From: an uncultured bacterium
GTDB lineage: Bacteria; Bacteroidota; Ignavibacteria; Ignavibacteriales; Melioribacteraceae
Direction of reading: 5' to 3'
Assembly (NCBI GenBank): GCA_937936675.1
Contig: CALDDL010000039.1
Location: 1-7,031 of the forward strand
DNA length: 7,031 nucleotides
Of the stretch, positions 1 through 6,377 are shown in pieces. Within the stretch, counting starts at the first letter, position 1. Every line of letters begins with the position of its first letter. The position numbers were made by a program, and so were the translations under genes. The notes beneath the pieces were generated by a model. It searched no databases, was not told where the DNA came from, and saw only the letters and a program-made list of their open reading frames with translations.

Positions 1-1428
1 TACGATCTCTTGTGTGCGGAAGGGGCGCGGGAATTGGCTCTTTAATCCTTCACCCGTAAATACACCGCAACCAACTATATAACCGTTATATTTAACAATT
101 ACTTGCCCCGGAGTGCCGGCTAATCTTTTTATCACTCCACCCTTGAGATAAATATCTATCATTGATTTATCATCCAGATCAATGATATTTTTTTTTGCGT
201 ACTTACCAATTACCTGAGAGGCGAGAGAATTAAGTTGAAGTATATTATTTTTTATTACCGAACCGAACTTAGCTCCCACTCTTACAAATAGATCTAAATC
301 TTCACTCTCCCATTCGGAGTTGATAAAATAGACATCATCACGTCCCATTAGATAATTGTACTGCTCAAATACATCTAACTCAATTCCATAATAATCGGCT
401 AATTTTACTAAGTAATTATTTATTTCGCGGTTCTTCCAATTTATCAATCGATTTTTTGATTTGGAAAATGAATCTTTTTTCTTCGATTCTGTTTCTCCGA
501 TTTTGCGAAGCTTAGAAACAAAAAATCCCTCGGAATTAATTTCCCATGGAACTATACGGTGAGTTTTCGTAAGTTCTCTGTTGAGTTCTTCGCCATGATA
601 CTTCGTTAGTCCGTTCATCGATTTCACAGGCAAATCGAACTGAACTAATTCAACAGGATAATTTTTCATAAAGCGATGAAGCATATATTCATTTTCTTCT
701 AGTGTAAGAGTGCAAGTAGAATAAACAATCTCGCCCCCTTCTTTAAGCATCTTCACGGCACTAACGAGTAAACGCATTTGTGTATCAACAATTTTTTCAA
801 CTTTCTGAATATTCCACCAATTGCTTACTTCTCCCCTTTTTTGTAAAATGCCGAGAGCACTGCATGGCGCATCAACGAGTATCTTATCAAAATAGTTAGA
901 AAAACTTTTGCTTAATTCCTCACCTTTTGATTTGAGCACTCCGGTATTAATCAAACTCATTTTATCGATATTAAAGACAAGACTTTTAAGACGATCGGCT
1001 GATATTTCATTAGCATAAAGCGTCCCACTATTATTCATGAGCTCCGCTATTTGAGTCGTCTTACTTCCGGGCGCGGCACATAAATCCAATATTTTTTCAT
1101 CCGGCTTCGGGTCTAATACTAACGGGGGGAGCATCGATGAAAGACTTTGCAGATAATATTTTCCAAGAATAAATTCTAATGTCTTTCCCGCTATTTTATT
1201 TTCATCTTTTACTACGAAGGCATTTTCTATCTCGGGGACTTGTTCTAAAATTACACCTTGAGCGGCAAGGTTTTTTATTATCCTGTCTTTATCTTCAATC
1301 AAACTTGAGAGACGGAGATATTGCACTCCATCGCTCATATAATATTCTTTATACCGCTTTAGAAATTCCGAACCAAGATTTTCTTCTATATAGTTTTCTA
1401 TATTTTCACTAAAACTTATTGACTGCAC
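1..1428 (-). CDS. RsmB/NOP2-family RNA (cytosine-5) methyltransferase, 3' end outside window
   Basis: This gene probably encodes a cytoplasmic SAM-dependent enzyme that makes 5-methylcytosine in rRNA or tRNA. The frame is open for 476 codons and leaves the window without a stop. A precatalytic region spans about residues 1-90. The SAM-binding loop DLCAAPGSKT is at 115-124, the DAPCS motif at 186-190 (Cys189) and STCT at 237-240 (Cys239); this pair of cysteines is the catalytic and release pair of the family. EGFFVSKLRK (300-309) closes the catalytic domain. A linker follows, then a PUA-like C-terminal region (about 428-476) resembling that of RsmF, so probably only a few residues are missing. 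The start is GTG, 2 nt after the upstream stop; an in-frame TAG lies just beyond it, and the next ATG (residue 31) would cut into the N-terminal region. No clear Shine-Dalgarno is visible. The exact target base cannot be told, so no symbol is given. Confidence 0.9.
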   Translation of the reverse strand, partial: MQSISFSENIENYIEENLGSEFLKRYKEYYMSDGVQYLRLSSLIEDKDRIIKNLAAQGVILEQVPEIENAFVVKDENKIAGKTLEFILGKYYLQSLSSMLPPLVLDPKPDEKILDLCAAPGSKTTQIAELMNNSGTLYANEISADRLKSLVFNIDKMSLINTGVLKSKGEELSKSFSNYFDKILVDAPCSALGILQKRGEVSNWWNIQKVEKIVDTQMRLLVSAVKMLKEGGEIVYSTCTLTLEENEYMLHRFMKNYPVELVQFDLPVKSMNGLTKYHGEELNRELTKTHRIVPWEINSEGFFVSKLRKIGETESKKKDSFSKSKNRLINWKNREINNYLVKLADYYGIELDVFEQYNYLMGRDDVYFINSEWESEDLDLFVRVGAKFGSVIKNNILQLNSLASQVIGKYAKKNIIDLDDKSMIDIYLKGGVIKRLAGTPGQVIVKYNGYIVGCGVFTGEGLKSQFPRPFRTQEIV

Positions 1429-1430
1429 TT

Positions 1431-1856
1431 TTAATATCTGCTAAGACTTAAGGAATTAAAAATATGATTCGAGATGGAATTAAATTTCTTTGATTCGGGG
1501 AATTTATCCTTAAAATCTTTTTCCATCATCTGAAGAAATCCATCCACATGCTTCTCATAGAAGCGAACAACTTCATTAATATGTTGATGATCGAGCGGAA
1601 TTTTCAATTCCTTGGGACGATACATGCTCGCATAAAGATAATATTTCGCCTTACTGAAATCCTCCGTCTGCAAAACGGGATTGCCATCCGAATCAATTAT
1701 TTCATAACTTCCGAATAGTTCGGGACCGAGAACAAGAATTTTACCAGGCAATAATTTTATCTCCGTACTAATTCCTTCTAAAAATTGATCGGGGAATTTC
1801 TTGAGATTCTCTTTAATCTCTTTTAACCAATACTCGGTAAATTCTTTTTCAGTCAT
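1431..1856 (-). CDS. Small conserved-looking protein of unknown function (141 aa)
   Basis: I do not recognise this protein. It is 141 residues, hydrophilic, with no signal peptide or membrane segment, so it is probably cytoplasmic. A charged, helix-prone N-terminus (residues 1-25, EYWLKEIKENLKKF) is followed by a strand-rich part around residues 35-62 (LLPGKILVLGPELFGSYEII), then a helical second half (HINEVVRFYEKHVDGFLQMM). The ATG start overlaps the stop of the propeller gene by one base (TAATG), with GGGAG 10 nt upstream. An in-frame TTG ten codons earlier (1886) would lengthen the overlap to 31 nt and is less likely. The stop lies 2 nt before the GTG of the methyltransferase gene. Its place between a secreted propeller protein and an RNA methyltransferase does not point to one role. 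The tight coupling on both sides and ordinary composition support a real gene. Confidence 0.8.
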   Translation of the reverse strand: MTEKEFTEYWLKEIKENLKKFPDQFLEGISTEIKLLPGKILVLGPELFGSYEIIDSDGNPVLQTEDFSKAKYYLYASMYRPKELKIPLDHQHINEVVRFYEKHVDGFLQMMEKDFKDKFPESKKFNSISNHIFNSLSLSRY

Positions 1857-3199
1857 TACTTTTTCTCTCCCGGGTTCTCCACCCAATCTGCAATAAATAT
1901 ATTAGTATCGCGTGATTGTTTTCTATCTGAACGCCGGTTAGAACAAAAAACTAATTTTGTACCGTCATACGAAAACATGGGGAATGCATCAAAAGTGCCT
2001 GAATTTGTTATCTGTTCTAATCCTGTTCCGTCTAAATTAATCATAAAGATATCAAAGATTCTGCCTCCTTGATCTTGCGAATGGTGATTAGAACAGAAAA
2101 GAACTTTCTCACCGCTTGGATGAAAAAATGGTGCCCAATTTGCTCCGGCAAGATTTGTTACTTGCTTGACGTTTTTGCCATCGATATCGGCAACGAAAAT
2201 ATTTAGTTCTTTTGGCTCTACTAAATTTTCTTTTAGTAATTTTTTATAAGCAATAGCTTCATCACCTTGTGGGCGTGATGCACGCCAAACGATTTTTTTT
2301 GAGTCGCGCGAGAAGAATGCACCCCCGTCATATCCGAGTGTGTTCGTTAATTGTAATAAATTCCCGGTTGCAATTTCATATCTCCAAAGTTCGAGATCGC
2401 CTGAGCGAGTGGAAGTAAAAATGATCCATTTCCCATCAGGCGATACAGTTGCCTCTGCATCATAACCCGGTCCACCAATAAGAAGTTCCGCTTCGTGATT
2501 TAAGTTTTTTTCGACATAAGGAGTTACTTTATTATCACTGTTTTCCATAATTGAAATTTCTGGGTTATTGCTGCTTTTCTTGCCCAATAAAATATTTTCA
2601 TTACCTTTATCATTTACGGCATTTCTTTCATTAGAGTTTATTTCTAATGAAGAAGGTCCTTGTCCTGAATTATTATTGGCTCCGTCTGCCGGATTTGTTC
2701 CCTCTATCGAATTTGTTCCACTAGAGGAGTTAGAGTTATTCATCCCACTGCTTTTGGATGTAATAGACTTCCCGCCTGTTACATAAATATCAAAACTATC
2801 ATAAATCTGCCAGACATATCTTCCGCCTGAAAACATTAATACTTCGGGGCACTTATGATCTTTTGCATGAGTAGAAGCATATACTATTCTTCCATCCGGC
2901 ATATAATAAGAACATGTTGTCCTGCCGGTGCCTGTTGACTGCAATTTATATTCTAATTCATTTTTATCGAGATCGAGACTAAATATCTGATCGCAATCTT
3001 GTGAATTAATTTTCTTCCAATCGCTTTGAAAAACTAACGACTTATCGTCAAAGCTAAAATATGCTTCTGCGTTGTTTCCGCCGAATGTAAGTTGACGAAT
3101 ATTTTTTAGGTGAGCTTCACCCGGAAATTGTAATGAATCTGACTGCGCATTTATATTGTAAAACATTATTATACTTATTACGAATAATAACTTCCTCAC
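1856..3199 (-). CDS. Secreted PD40/TolB-like beta-propeller protein with low-complexity insertion
   Basis: This is an exported protein of 447 residues built from WD40-like (PD40) repeats as in TolB; its ligand or partner is unknown. An N-terminal signal peptide (MRKLLFVISIIMFYNINA, likely cut before Gln19) places it in the periplasm or outside the cell. Propeller strands are visible near residues 42-60 (AEAYFSFDDKSLVFQS), 95-110, 245-263 (GYDAEATVSPDG), 289-308 (GYDGGAFFSRD), 354-371 (ANWAPFFHPSGEKVLFCS) and 401-421 (GTFDAFPMFSYDGTKLVF). Residues about 142-238 are an Asn/Ser/Gly-rich stretch where relatives, as I recall them, have only a short turn. No C-terminal sorting domain is evident. 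The start is GTG, overlapping the lgt stop by 4 nt (GTGA), with AAGGA 6 nt upstream. The protein need not belong to a Tol-Pal system, since no tol or pal genes are here. Confidence 0.9.
   Translation of the reverse strand: MRKLLFVISIIMFYNINAQSDSLQFPGEAHLKNIRQLTFGGNNAEAYFSFDDKSLVFQSDWKKINSQDCDQIFSLDLDKNELEYKLQSTGTGRTTCSYYMPDGRIVYASTHAKDHKCPEVLMFSGGRYVWQIYDSFDIYVTGGKSITSKSSGMNNSNSSSGTNSIEGTNPADGANNNSGQGPSSLEINSNERNAVNDKGNENILLGKKSSNNPEISIMENSDNKVTPYVEKNLNHEAELLIGGPGYDAEATVSPDGKWIIFTSTRSGDLELWRYEIATGNLLQLTNTLGYDGGAFFSRDSKKIVWRASRPQGDEAIAYKKLLKENLVEPKELNIFVADIDGKNVKQVTNLAGANWAPFFHPSGEKVLFCSNHHSQDQGGRIFDIFMINLDGTGLEQITNSGTFDAFPMFSYDGTKLVFCSNRRSDRKQSRDTNIFIADWVENPGEKK
1867..1871 (-). promoter_or_regulatory. 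Shine-Dalgarno site for the 141-aa protein
   Basis: GGGAG on the minus strand lies 10 nt before the ATG at 1856, inside the end of the propeller gene. It favours this ATG over the in-frame TTG at 1886. The TAATG arrangement suggests reinitiation by ribosomes finishing the upstream gene. Confidence 0.55.
2486..2776 (-). other. Low-complexity Asn/Ser/Gly-rich insertion within the propeller protein
   Basis: Residues about 142-238 of the propeller protein separate the strand ending DIYV (137-140) from the next repeat starting GYDAEA (245). The stretch is rich in Asn, Ser and Gly early on (for example MNNSNSSSGTNS) and becomes more mixed and charged towards the end. It stays in frame and has no stop. 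It is most likely a disordered loop leaving the propeller; the exact borders are approximate. Confidence 0.7.
2684..2719 (-). repeat. Imperfect 18-nt tandem duplication in the low-complexity insertion
   Basis: Two adjacent 18-nt units (2702-2719 and 2684-2701) share an identical first half, GGAACAAAT on the coding strand, and agree at 14 of 18 positions by my count. They encode GTNSIE and GTNPAD (residues 161-166 and 167-172). The unit keeps the reading frame, which fits growth of the insertion by slippage or duplication. With only two copies, chance similarity in a biased stretch cannot be excluded. Confidence 0.4.
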
Positions 3200-3969
3200 T
3201 TTGTTTCCTTTCTGATTGCTAATAAATAAATTCCTAAAACTACAAGAGGGATACTTAGGATCTGCCCCATATTTAAACTCATTGAATTTTCAAATAGAGA
3301 TTGATTCTCTTTGATGAATTCTACAAAGAAACGGAATCCAAAAATGCCAATTAGAAATTCGCCGAATAAAAATCCGTCTCTGATATTTTCTTTTTGTTTT
3401 TTATATTGAAAAAATAAGATGAAAAATATAATTAAGTATGCTATGGCTTCATAAAGCTGAGCCGGATGACGAGGGACATTATCAATCGAAGTAAATACGA
3501 ATCCCCATGGAAGATCGGTCGGCTTTCCAACTATCTCGGAATTAAATAGATTCCCCATACGAATAAAAAAAGCTGCCAATGCCACCGTGATAACAATCCT
3601 ATCCATCACCCATAGATAAGTAAATTTAGGTCTCTTTTTTACAAATAAATAGATAGCTGTTAAAATACCGATCGCCGCACCGTGACTGGCTAATCCGCCT
3701 TTCCATACCATTAATATTTCTAATGGATGAGAAAGATAATAATCGGGATTATAAAAAAGACAATGCCCGAGACGAGCTCCGATTACCGTTCCCAAAATCA
3801 TATACCAAACCAAGTCATTTAGATCATTTTCTGATCGCTTTTCAATCTTGAATATCCATGTGAATATCTGATATCCAACTATAAATGACATTGCAAAAAG
3901 AAGCCCATACCATCTTACATGAATAGGACCAAGAGAAAAAATTTCGGGACTAACACTCCAAGTAATCAA
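3196..3969 (-). CDS. lgt: Phosphatidylglycerol:prolipoprotein diacylglyceryl transferase
   Basis: Lgt is the inner-membrane enzyme that moves diacylglycerol from phosphatidylglycerol to the lipobox cysteine of prolipoproteins, the first step of lipoprotein maturation. The protein has 257 residues, slightly short of typical Lgt, and about seven hydrophobic segments. Family motifs are in order: VRWYG (18-22), GARLGHCLFYNP (64-75), GGLASHG (91-97, His96), the signature RMGNLFNSE (137-145), RHPAQLYEA (167-175), FRFFVEF (212-218) and MGQILSIP (234-241). Tyr21, His96, Arg137, Asn140 and Arg213 appear to match residues important in E. coli Lgt. The start is TTG with AAGGA 5 nt upstream, and that site overlaps the znuB stop; the gap to znuB is 9 nt. 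The stop overlaps the next gene's GTG. Its likely substrates include ZnuA, encoded three genes upstream. Confidence 0.97.
   Translation of the reverse strand: MITWSVSPEIFSLGPIHVRWYGLLFAMSFIVGYQIFTWIFKIEKRSENDLNDLVWYMILGTVIGARLGHCLFYNPDYYLSHPLEILMVWKGGLASHGAAIGILTAIYLFVKKRPKFTYLWVMDRIVITVALAAFFIRMGNLFNSEIVGKPTDLPWGFVFTSIDNVPRHPAQLYEAIAYLIIFFILFFQYKKQKENIRDGFLFGEFLIGIFGFRFFVEFIKENQSLFENSMSLNMGQILSIPLVVLGIYLLAIRKETK
3206..3210 (-). promoter_or_regulatory. Shine-Dalgarno site for the propeller protein's GTG start
   Basis: AAGGA on the minus strand lies 6 nt before the GTG at 3199, inside the last codons of lgt. It supports this non-ATG start, from which the reading frame opens directly into a good signal peptide. 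Confidence 0.65.
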
Positions 3970-3974
3970 TTAAA

Positions 3975-3979
3975 TCCTT
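3975..3979 (-). promoter_or_regulatory. Shine-Dalgarno site for the TTG start of lgt
   Basis: AAGGA on the minus strand shares its first base with the last base of the znuB TAA stop and lies 5 nt before the TTG at 3969. It settles the start of lgt at TTG, which gives the expected Lgt N-terminus. Confidence 0.7.
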
Positions 3980-4788
3980 TATTTGTTAGTTAATTTTAAG
4001 TACAAATTAGATAATAAAAAAGCAAAAACCGATAAAATAATAGTAGCCGCACCGGCTGCCAAATTAAAATAATAAGCTATAAATAAACCTGTAATAGTAA
4101 GCACCATCCCCACACCAATCGAAAGCAGCATCATATTTCTTAGGTTAGTAATATATCTTTGACTGATAGATGCGGGAATAGATAAAAGCGCAACTACCAA
4201 AATTATTCCTACTAATTTTATAAGTACAACTGTCGTAAGAGCAATAATTATTAATAGCAATAAATAAAGATTATCAACTGGTAAGCCGATAACTCTTGCA
4301 TATTCTTCATCAAAAGTAATTGCCTGAAACTCTTTGAAATAAATCATCGTAATCGTTACAATTCCAATATCAAGCAAAAGCATCATATAAAGCTCTTCTC
4401 TCGGAACAGTAAGAATATTACCGAATAGGTAGCTCGATAAATTTTGTGTATAGCCGGGAGTCATTGATGTAAATAATATTCCGAGTGCCATTCCGAATGC
4501 CCACATAATACCGATTAATACATCCTCATTTTTCGCAGCATTATTTCTCAATTTAGAAATAATAAATGCTGCAATTAAGCTAAAAGCGATAGCCCCAAGC
4601 ATCGGATCGAATCCAAGCAGTATTCCAAGTCCTATTCCTCCATAAGCGGTATGTGATATTCCACCGCTTATAAAAATTATCCGCTTTACCACCACATAAC
4701 TGCCCACTATGCCAAAGGCAATACTCGCGAGTATGCTTGCAACTATTGCATTGATCATAAAATCATATTGAAATATTTCAGGAATCAT
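3979..4788 (-). CDS. znuB: Metal ABC transporter permease, ZnuB/ABC-3 family
   Basis: This is the membrane channel subunit of a zinc/manganese-type ABC importer, 269 residues, the usual length, with about eight hydrophobic segments. ABC-3 family blocks are visible: SGGISHTAYGGIGLG (41-55), NLSSYLFGNIL (116-126), the loop ITFDEEYARVIGLPV (157-171) that probably contacts the ATPase, VGIILVVALLSIPASISQ (193-210) and AAGAATIILSV (244-254). The ATG at 4788 gives an N-terminus (IFQYDFM) like that of other family members; a second in-frame ATG at 4758 would remove it. The gene overlaps the end of znuC by 11 nt, which implies coupled translation, with only a weak purine stretch as a possible ribosome site. 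It completes the transporter with ZnuA and ZnuC. The sequence does not decide between zinc, manganese and iron. Confidence 0.94.
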   Translation of the reverse strand: MIPEIFQYDFMINAIVASILASIAFGIVGSYVVVKRIIFISGGISHTAYGGIGLGILLGFDPMLGAIAFSLIAAFIISKLRNNAAKNEDVLIGIMWAFGMALGILFTSMTPGYTQNLSSYLFGNILTVPREELYMMLLLDIGIVTITMIYFKEFQAITFDEEYARVIGLPVDNLYLLLLIIIALTTVVLIKLVGIILVVALLSIPASISQRYITNLRNMMLLSIGVGMVLTITGLFIAYYFNLAAGAATIILSVFAFLLSNLYLKLTNK

Positions 4789-5536
4789 GATGCTCTGCCA
4801 AAACTCTATGTGGTACTCCGTGAGCTATCAGATCTATCGGACAGTGATATGCCATCTCGATCATTTCTTTCGTTAAGTCTTTTGAATCATGATATACAAA
4901 TGTTTTATTTAGACAGCCGATTTTTTTTACATATTTTGATATCGCTCCTATATCATGCGAAATAATTATAACAGTAATTTCTTTATTAAGATTTTGAAGA
5001 AGGTCATAGAATAAAACACCGGTATTTGAATCAATGCTGGCAGTAGGTTCATCTAGCAAGAGGAGTTTCGGTTCGGAAGCTAGTGCTCTTGCAATCAATA
5101 CACGCTGCTTTTCACCTCCCGATAAGTTCCCTATTAATTTTTCGCTTAAATTAATAAGATTCACTTTCTCGAGCGATTGCTTAACAACCTCCTCATCATT
5201 ACTATTGAATCCTTTCTTACCTCCTTTTACCGCCATTCGTCCCATCAAAACAACGTTATACACGGAGATTGGATAAGTCATATCGAAAGTGGAAAATTGC
5301 GGCACATATCCGATATACTTTGAAGCAGATTCGGGAGCTTCGCCGAATACTTTCACTTCTCCCTTAAATGGTTTTATTAAACCGAGAAGCGTTTTAATAA
5401 GTGTAGTCTTTCCACCCCCATTTGGTCCAATAATACCAAGGAACTCTTTATCGGCAATTTTAAAAGTAATATCTTCTAATACTACTGCATTACCGAGACG
5501 AACATATACATTTTTGAATTCTACGGGTGTAATCAA
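4778..5536 (-). CDS. znuC: Metal ABC transporter ATP-binding protein, ZnuC type
   Basis: This is the cytoplasmic ATPase that powers metal uptake through ZnuB. All nucleotide-binding motifs are intact in 252 residues: Walker A GPNGGGKTT (37-45), Q-loop Gln80 in YVPQ, signature LSGGEKQ (138-144), Walker B LLLLDEP (158-164) and switch His194 in ISHD. The C-terminus has several possible metal ligands: His231, Cys232, His239, His243, His249 and His250. The start is TTG, overlapping the znuA stop by 4 nt (TTGA). The next in-frame ATG lies beyond Walker A (residue 86), so a non-ATG start is required. Only a poor Shine-Dalgarno (AAGTGG) is present, so translation probably depends on coupling to znuA. 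The 3' end overlaps znuB by 11 nt. Confidence 0.95.
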   Translation of the reverse strand: MITPVEFKNVYVRLGNAVVLEDITFKIADKEFLGIIGPNGGGKTTLIKTLLGLIKPFKGEVKVFGEAPESASKYIGYVPQFSTFDMTYPISVYNVVLMGRMAVKGGKKGFNSNDEEVVKQSLEKVNLINLSEKLIGNLSGGEKQRVLIARALASEPKLLLLDEPTASIDSNTGVLFYDLLQNLNKEITVIIISHDIGAISKYVKKIGCLNKTFVYHDSKDLTKEMIEMAYHCPIDLIAHGVPHRVLAEHHDS

Positions 5537-6375
5537 TTTCCACTTCTCTTTAATTTTTCGGCAATATCATATAAATTTTTTATAAAGTCAGGAGGAACGG
5601 GATCGATCAATTCAATTTTTGCTCCTATTTCATCTGCAATGGTTTTAGCCGGAGAAGAATCGAACTGCTTCTCCATAAAAATAGTTTTTATTTTTAGTGA
5701 TTTTGCTTTATCGATTAGTTTTGCTAGATCCGATGCTTTAGGATGATTCCCGTTTTTCTCAATTGCAATCTCTTCTAGCCCATATTCATTGGCAAAATAA
5801 CCCCAAGCCGGATGATATACAAGCATTGCTTTATTATCCATTTGCTCGACTATACTTTTTATATAATTATCTGCTGAATCAAGCTGAGCAATAAATCTAT
5901 TTTTATTACTTAAAAAATATTCCTTCTCATCCGGCATTTTTGAAATTAGAAAATCATAAATATTTTCGGAAATGGTTTTTACTTCTTTTATTCCAAGCCA
6001 CACATGCGGATTATTGTCATTAAGTTTAATACCTTTAGATAAATCTATAAAAGTAAGCTTCTCATTACCCGATTTAATTTTACCGGTTAAGGTATTTTCA
6101 AATTCCCAAATGGAACCGGTTAAGAGGTAAGCATCAGATTTACCTAATTCAATTAATTTTAGCGGTTCGGGTTCATAGCTTTCGTGAGATGCACCGGGAG
6201 GTACTAGTGTATTTACTTCAACATATTTTCCACCGATACGATTTACAAAATCAGAATAAGGCAAAAGTGTTACCGATATTTTTAATTTGTTATCGTTCTT
6301 TTCGATTTTTTCTTCCTTTTTACATCCCGAGAAAATTAATCCAATAATTAAAAGAAATATAATTTTTCTATTCAT
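5533..6375 (-). CDS. znuA: Metal-binding lipoprotein of an ABC importer, ZnuA/TroA family
   Basis: This is the substrate-binding protein that captures a divalent metal and hands it to ZnuB. The protein is 280 residues. A lipoprotein signal ends IFSG|C, with Cys18 as the lipidated residue, followed by a very charged KKEEKIEKNDNK stretch. Metal ligands of cluster A-I proteins are in place: His64 (GASHESYEPEP), His124 (NPHVWL), His188 (VYHPAWGYFANEYG) and Asp258 (LIDPVPPD). The His-rich loop of many zinc-specific ZnuA proteins is absent, so manganese or iron remain possible. The start is ATG at 6375, with GGAAGGA ending 6 nt upstream; an in-frame TTG at 6390 would overlap ccmB and spoil the compact signal peptide. 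The gap to ccmB is 2 nt and the stop overlaps the znuC start. No Zur or Mur operator can be placed here because the gene sits inside a transcript. Confidence 0.95.
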   Translation of the reverse strand: MNRKIIFLLIIGLIFSGCKKEEKIEKNDNKLKISVTLLPYSDFVNRIGGKYVEVNTLVPPGASHESYEPEPLKLIELGKSDAYLLTGSIWEFENTLTGKIKSGNEKLTFIDLSKGIKLNDNNPHVWLGIKEVKTISENIYDFLISKMPDEKEYFLSNKNRFIAQLDSADNYIKSIVEQMDNKAMLVYHPAWGYFANEYGLEEIAIEKNGNHPKASDLAKLIDKAKSLKIKTIFMEKQFDSSPAKTIADEIGAKIELIDPVPPDFIKNLYDIAEKLKRSGN

Positions 6376-6377
6376 TG

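Noticed and set aside
1179..1412. Plus-strand open frame of 77 codons
   Set aside because: It lies wholly antisense to the methyltransferase gene, whose frame carries family motifs. Its translation is Leu/Phe/Tyr-rich as expected of a shadow frame in AT-rich DNA.
1857..1886. Longer start (TTG at 1886) for the 141-aa protein
   Set aside because: It would add ten residues overlapping the propeller gene, whereas the ATG at 1856 has GGGAG upstream and a TAATG junction.
2568..2786. Plus-strand open frame of 72 codons opposite the low-complexity insertion
   Set aside because: Its hydrophobic, Leu/Pro-rich product is the antisense image of biased Asn/Ser/Gly codons. The sense frame is continuous with conserved propeller repeats on both sides.
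1856..3199. Naming the propeller protein TolB of a Tol-Pal system
   Set aside because: The PD40 repeats are shared by many unrelated secreted proteins, and no tolQ, tolR, tolA or pal genes are nearby.
4768..5585. Three plus-strand open frames opposite znuB, znuC and znuA
   Set aside because: All are antisense to well-supported transporter genes, lack ribosome sites of note and show no recognisable motifs.
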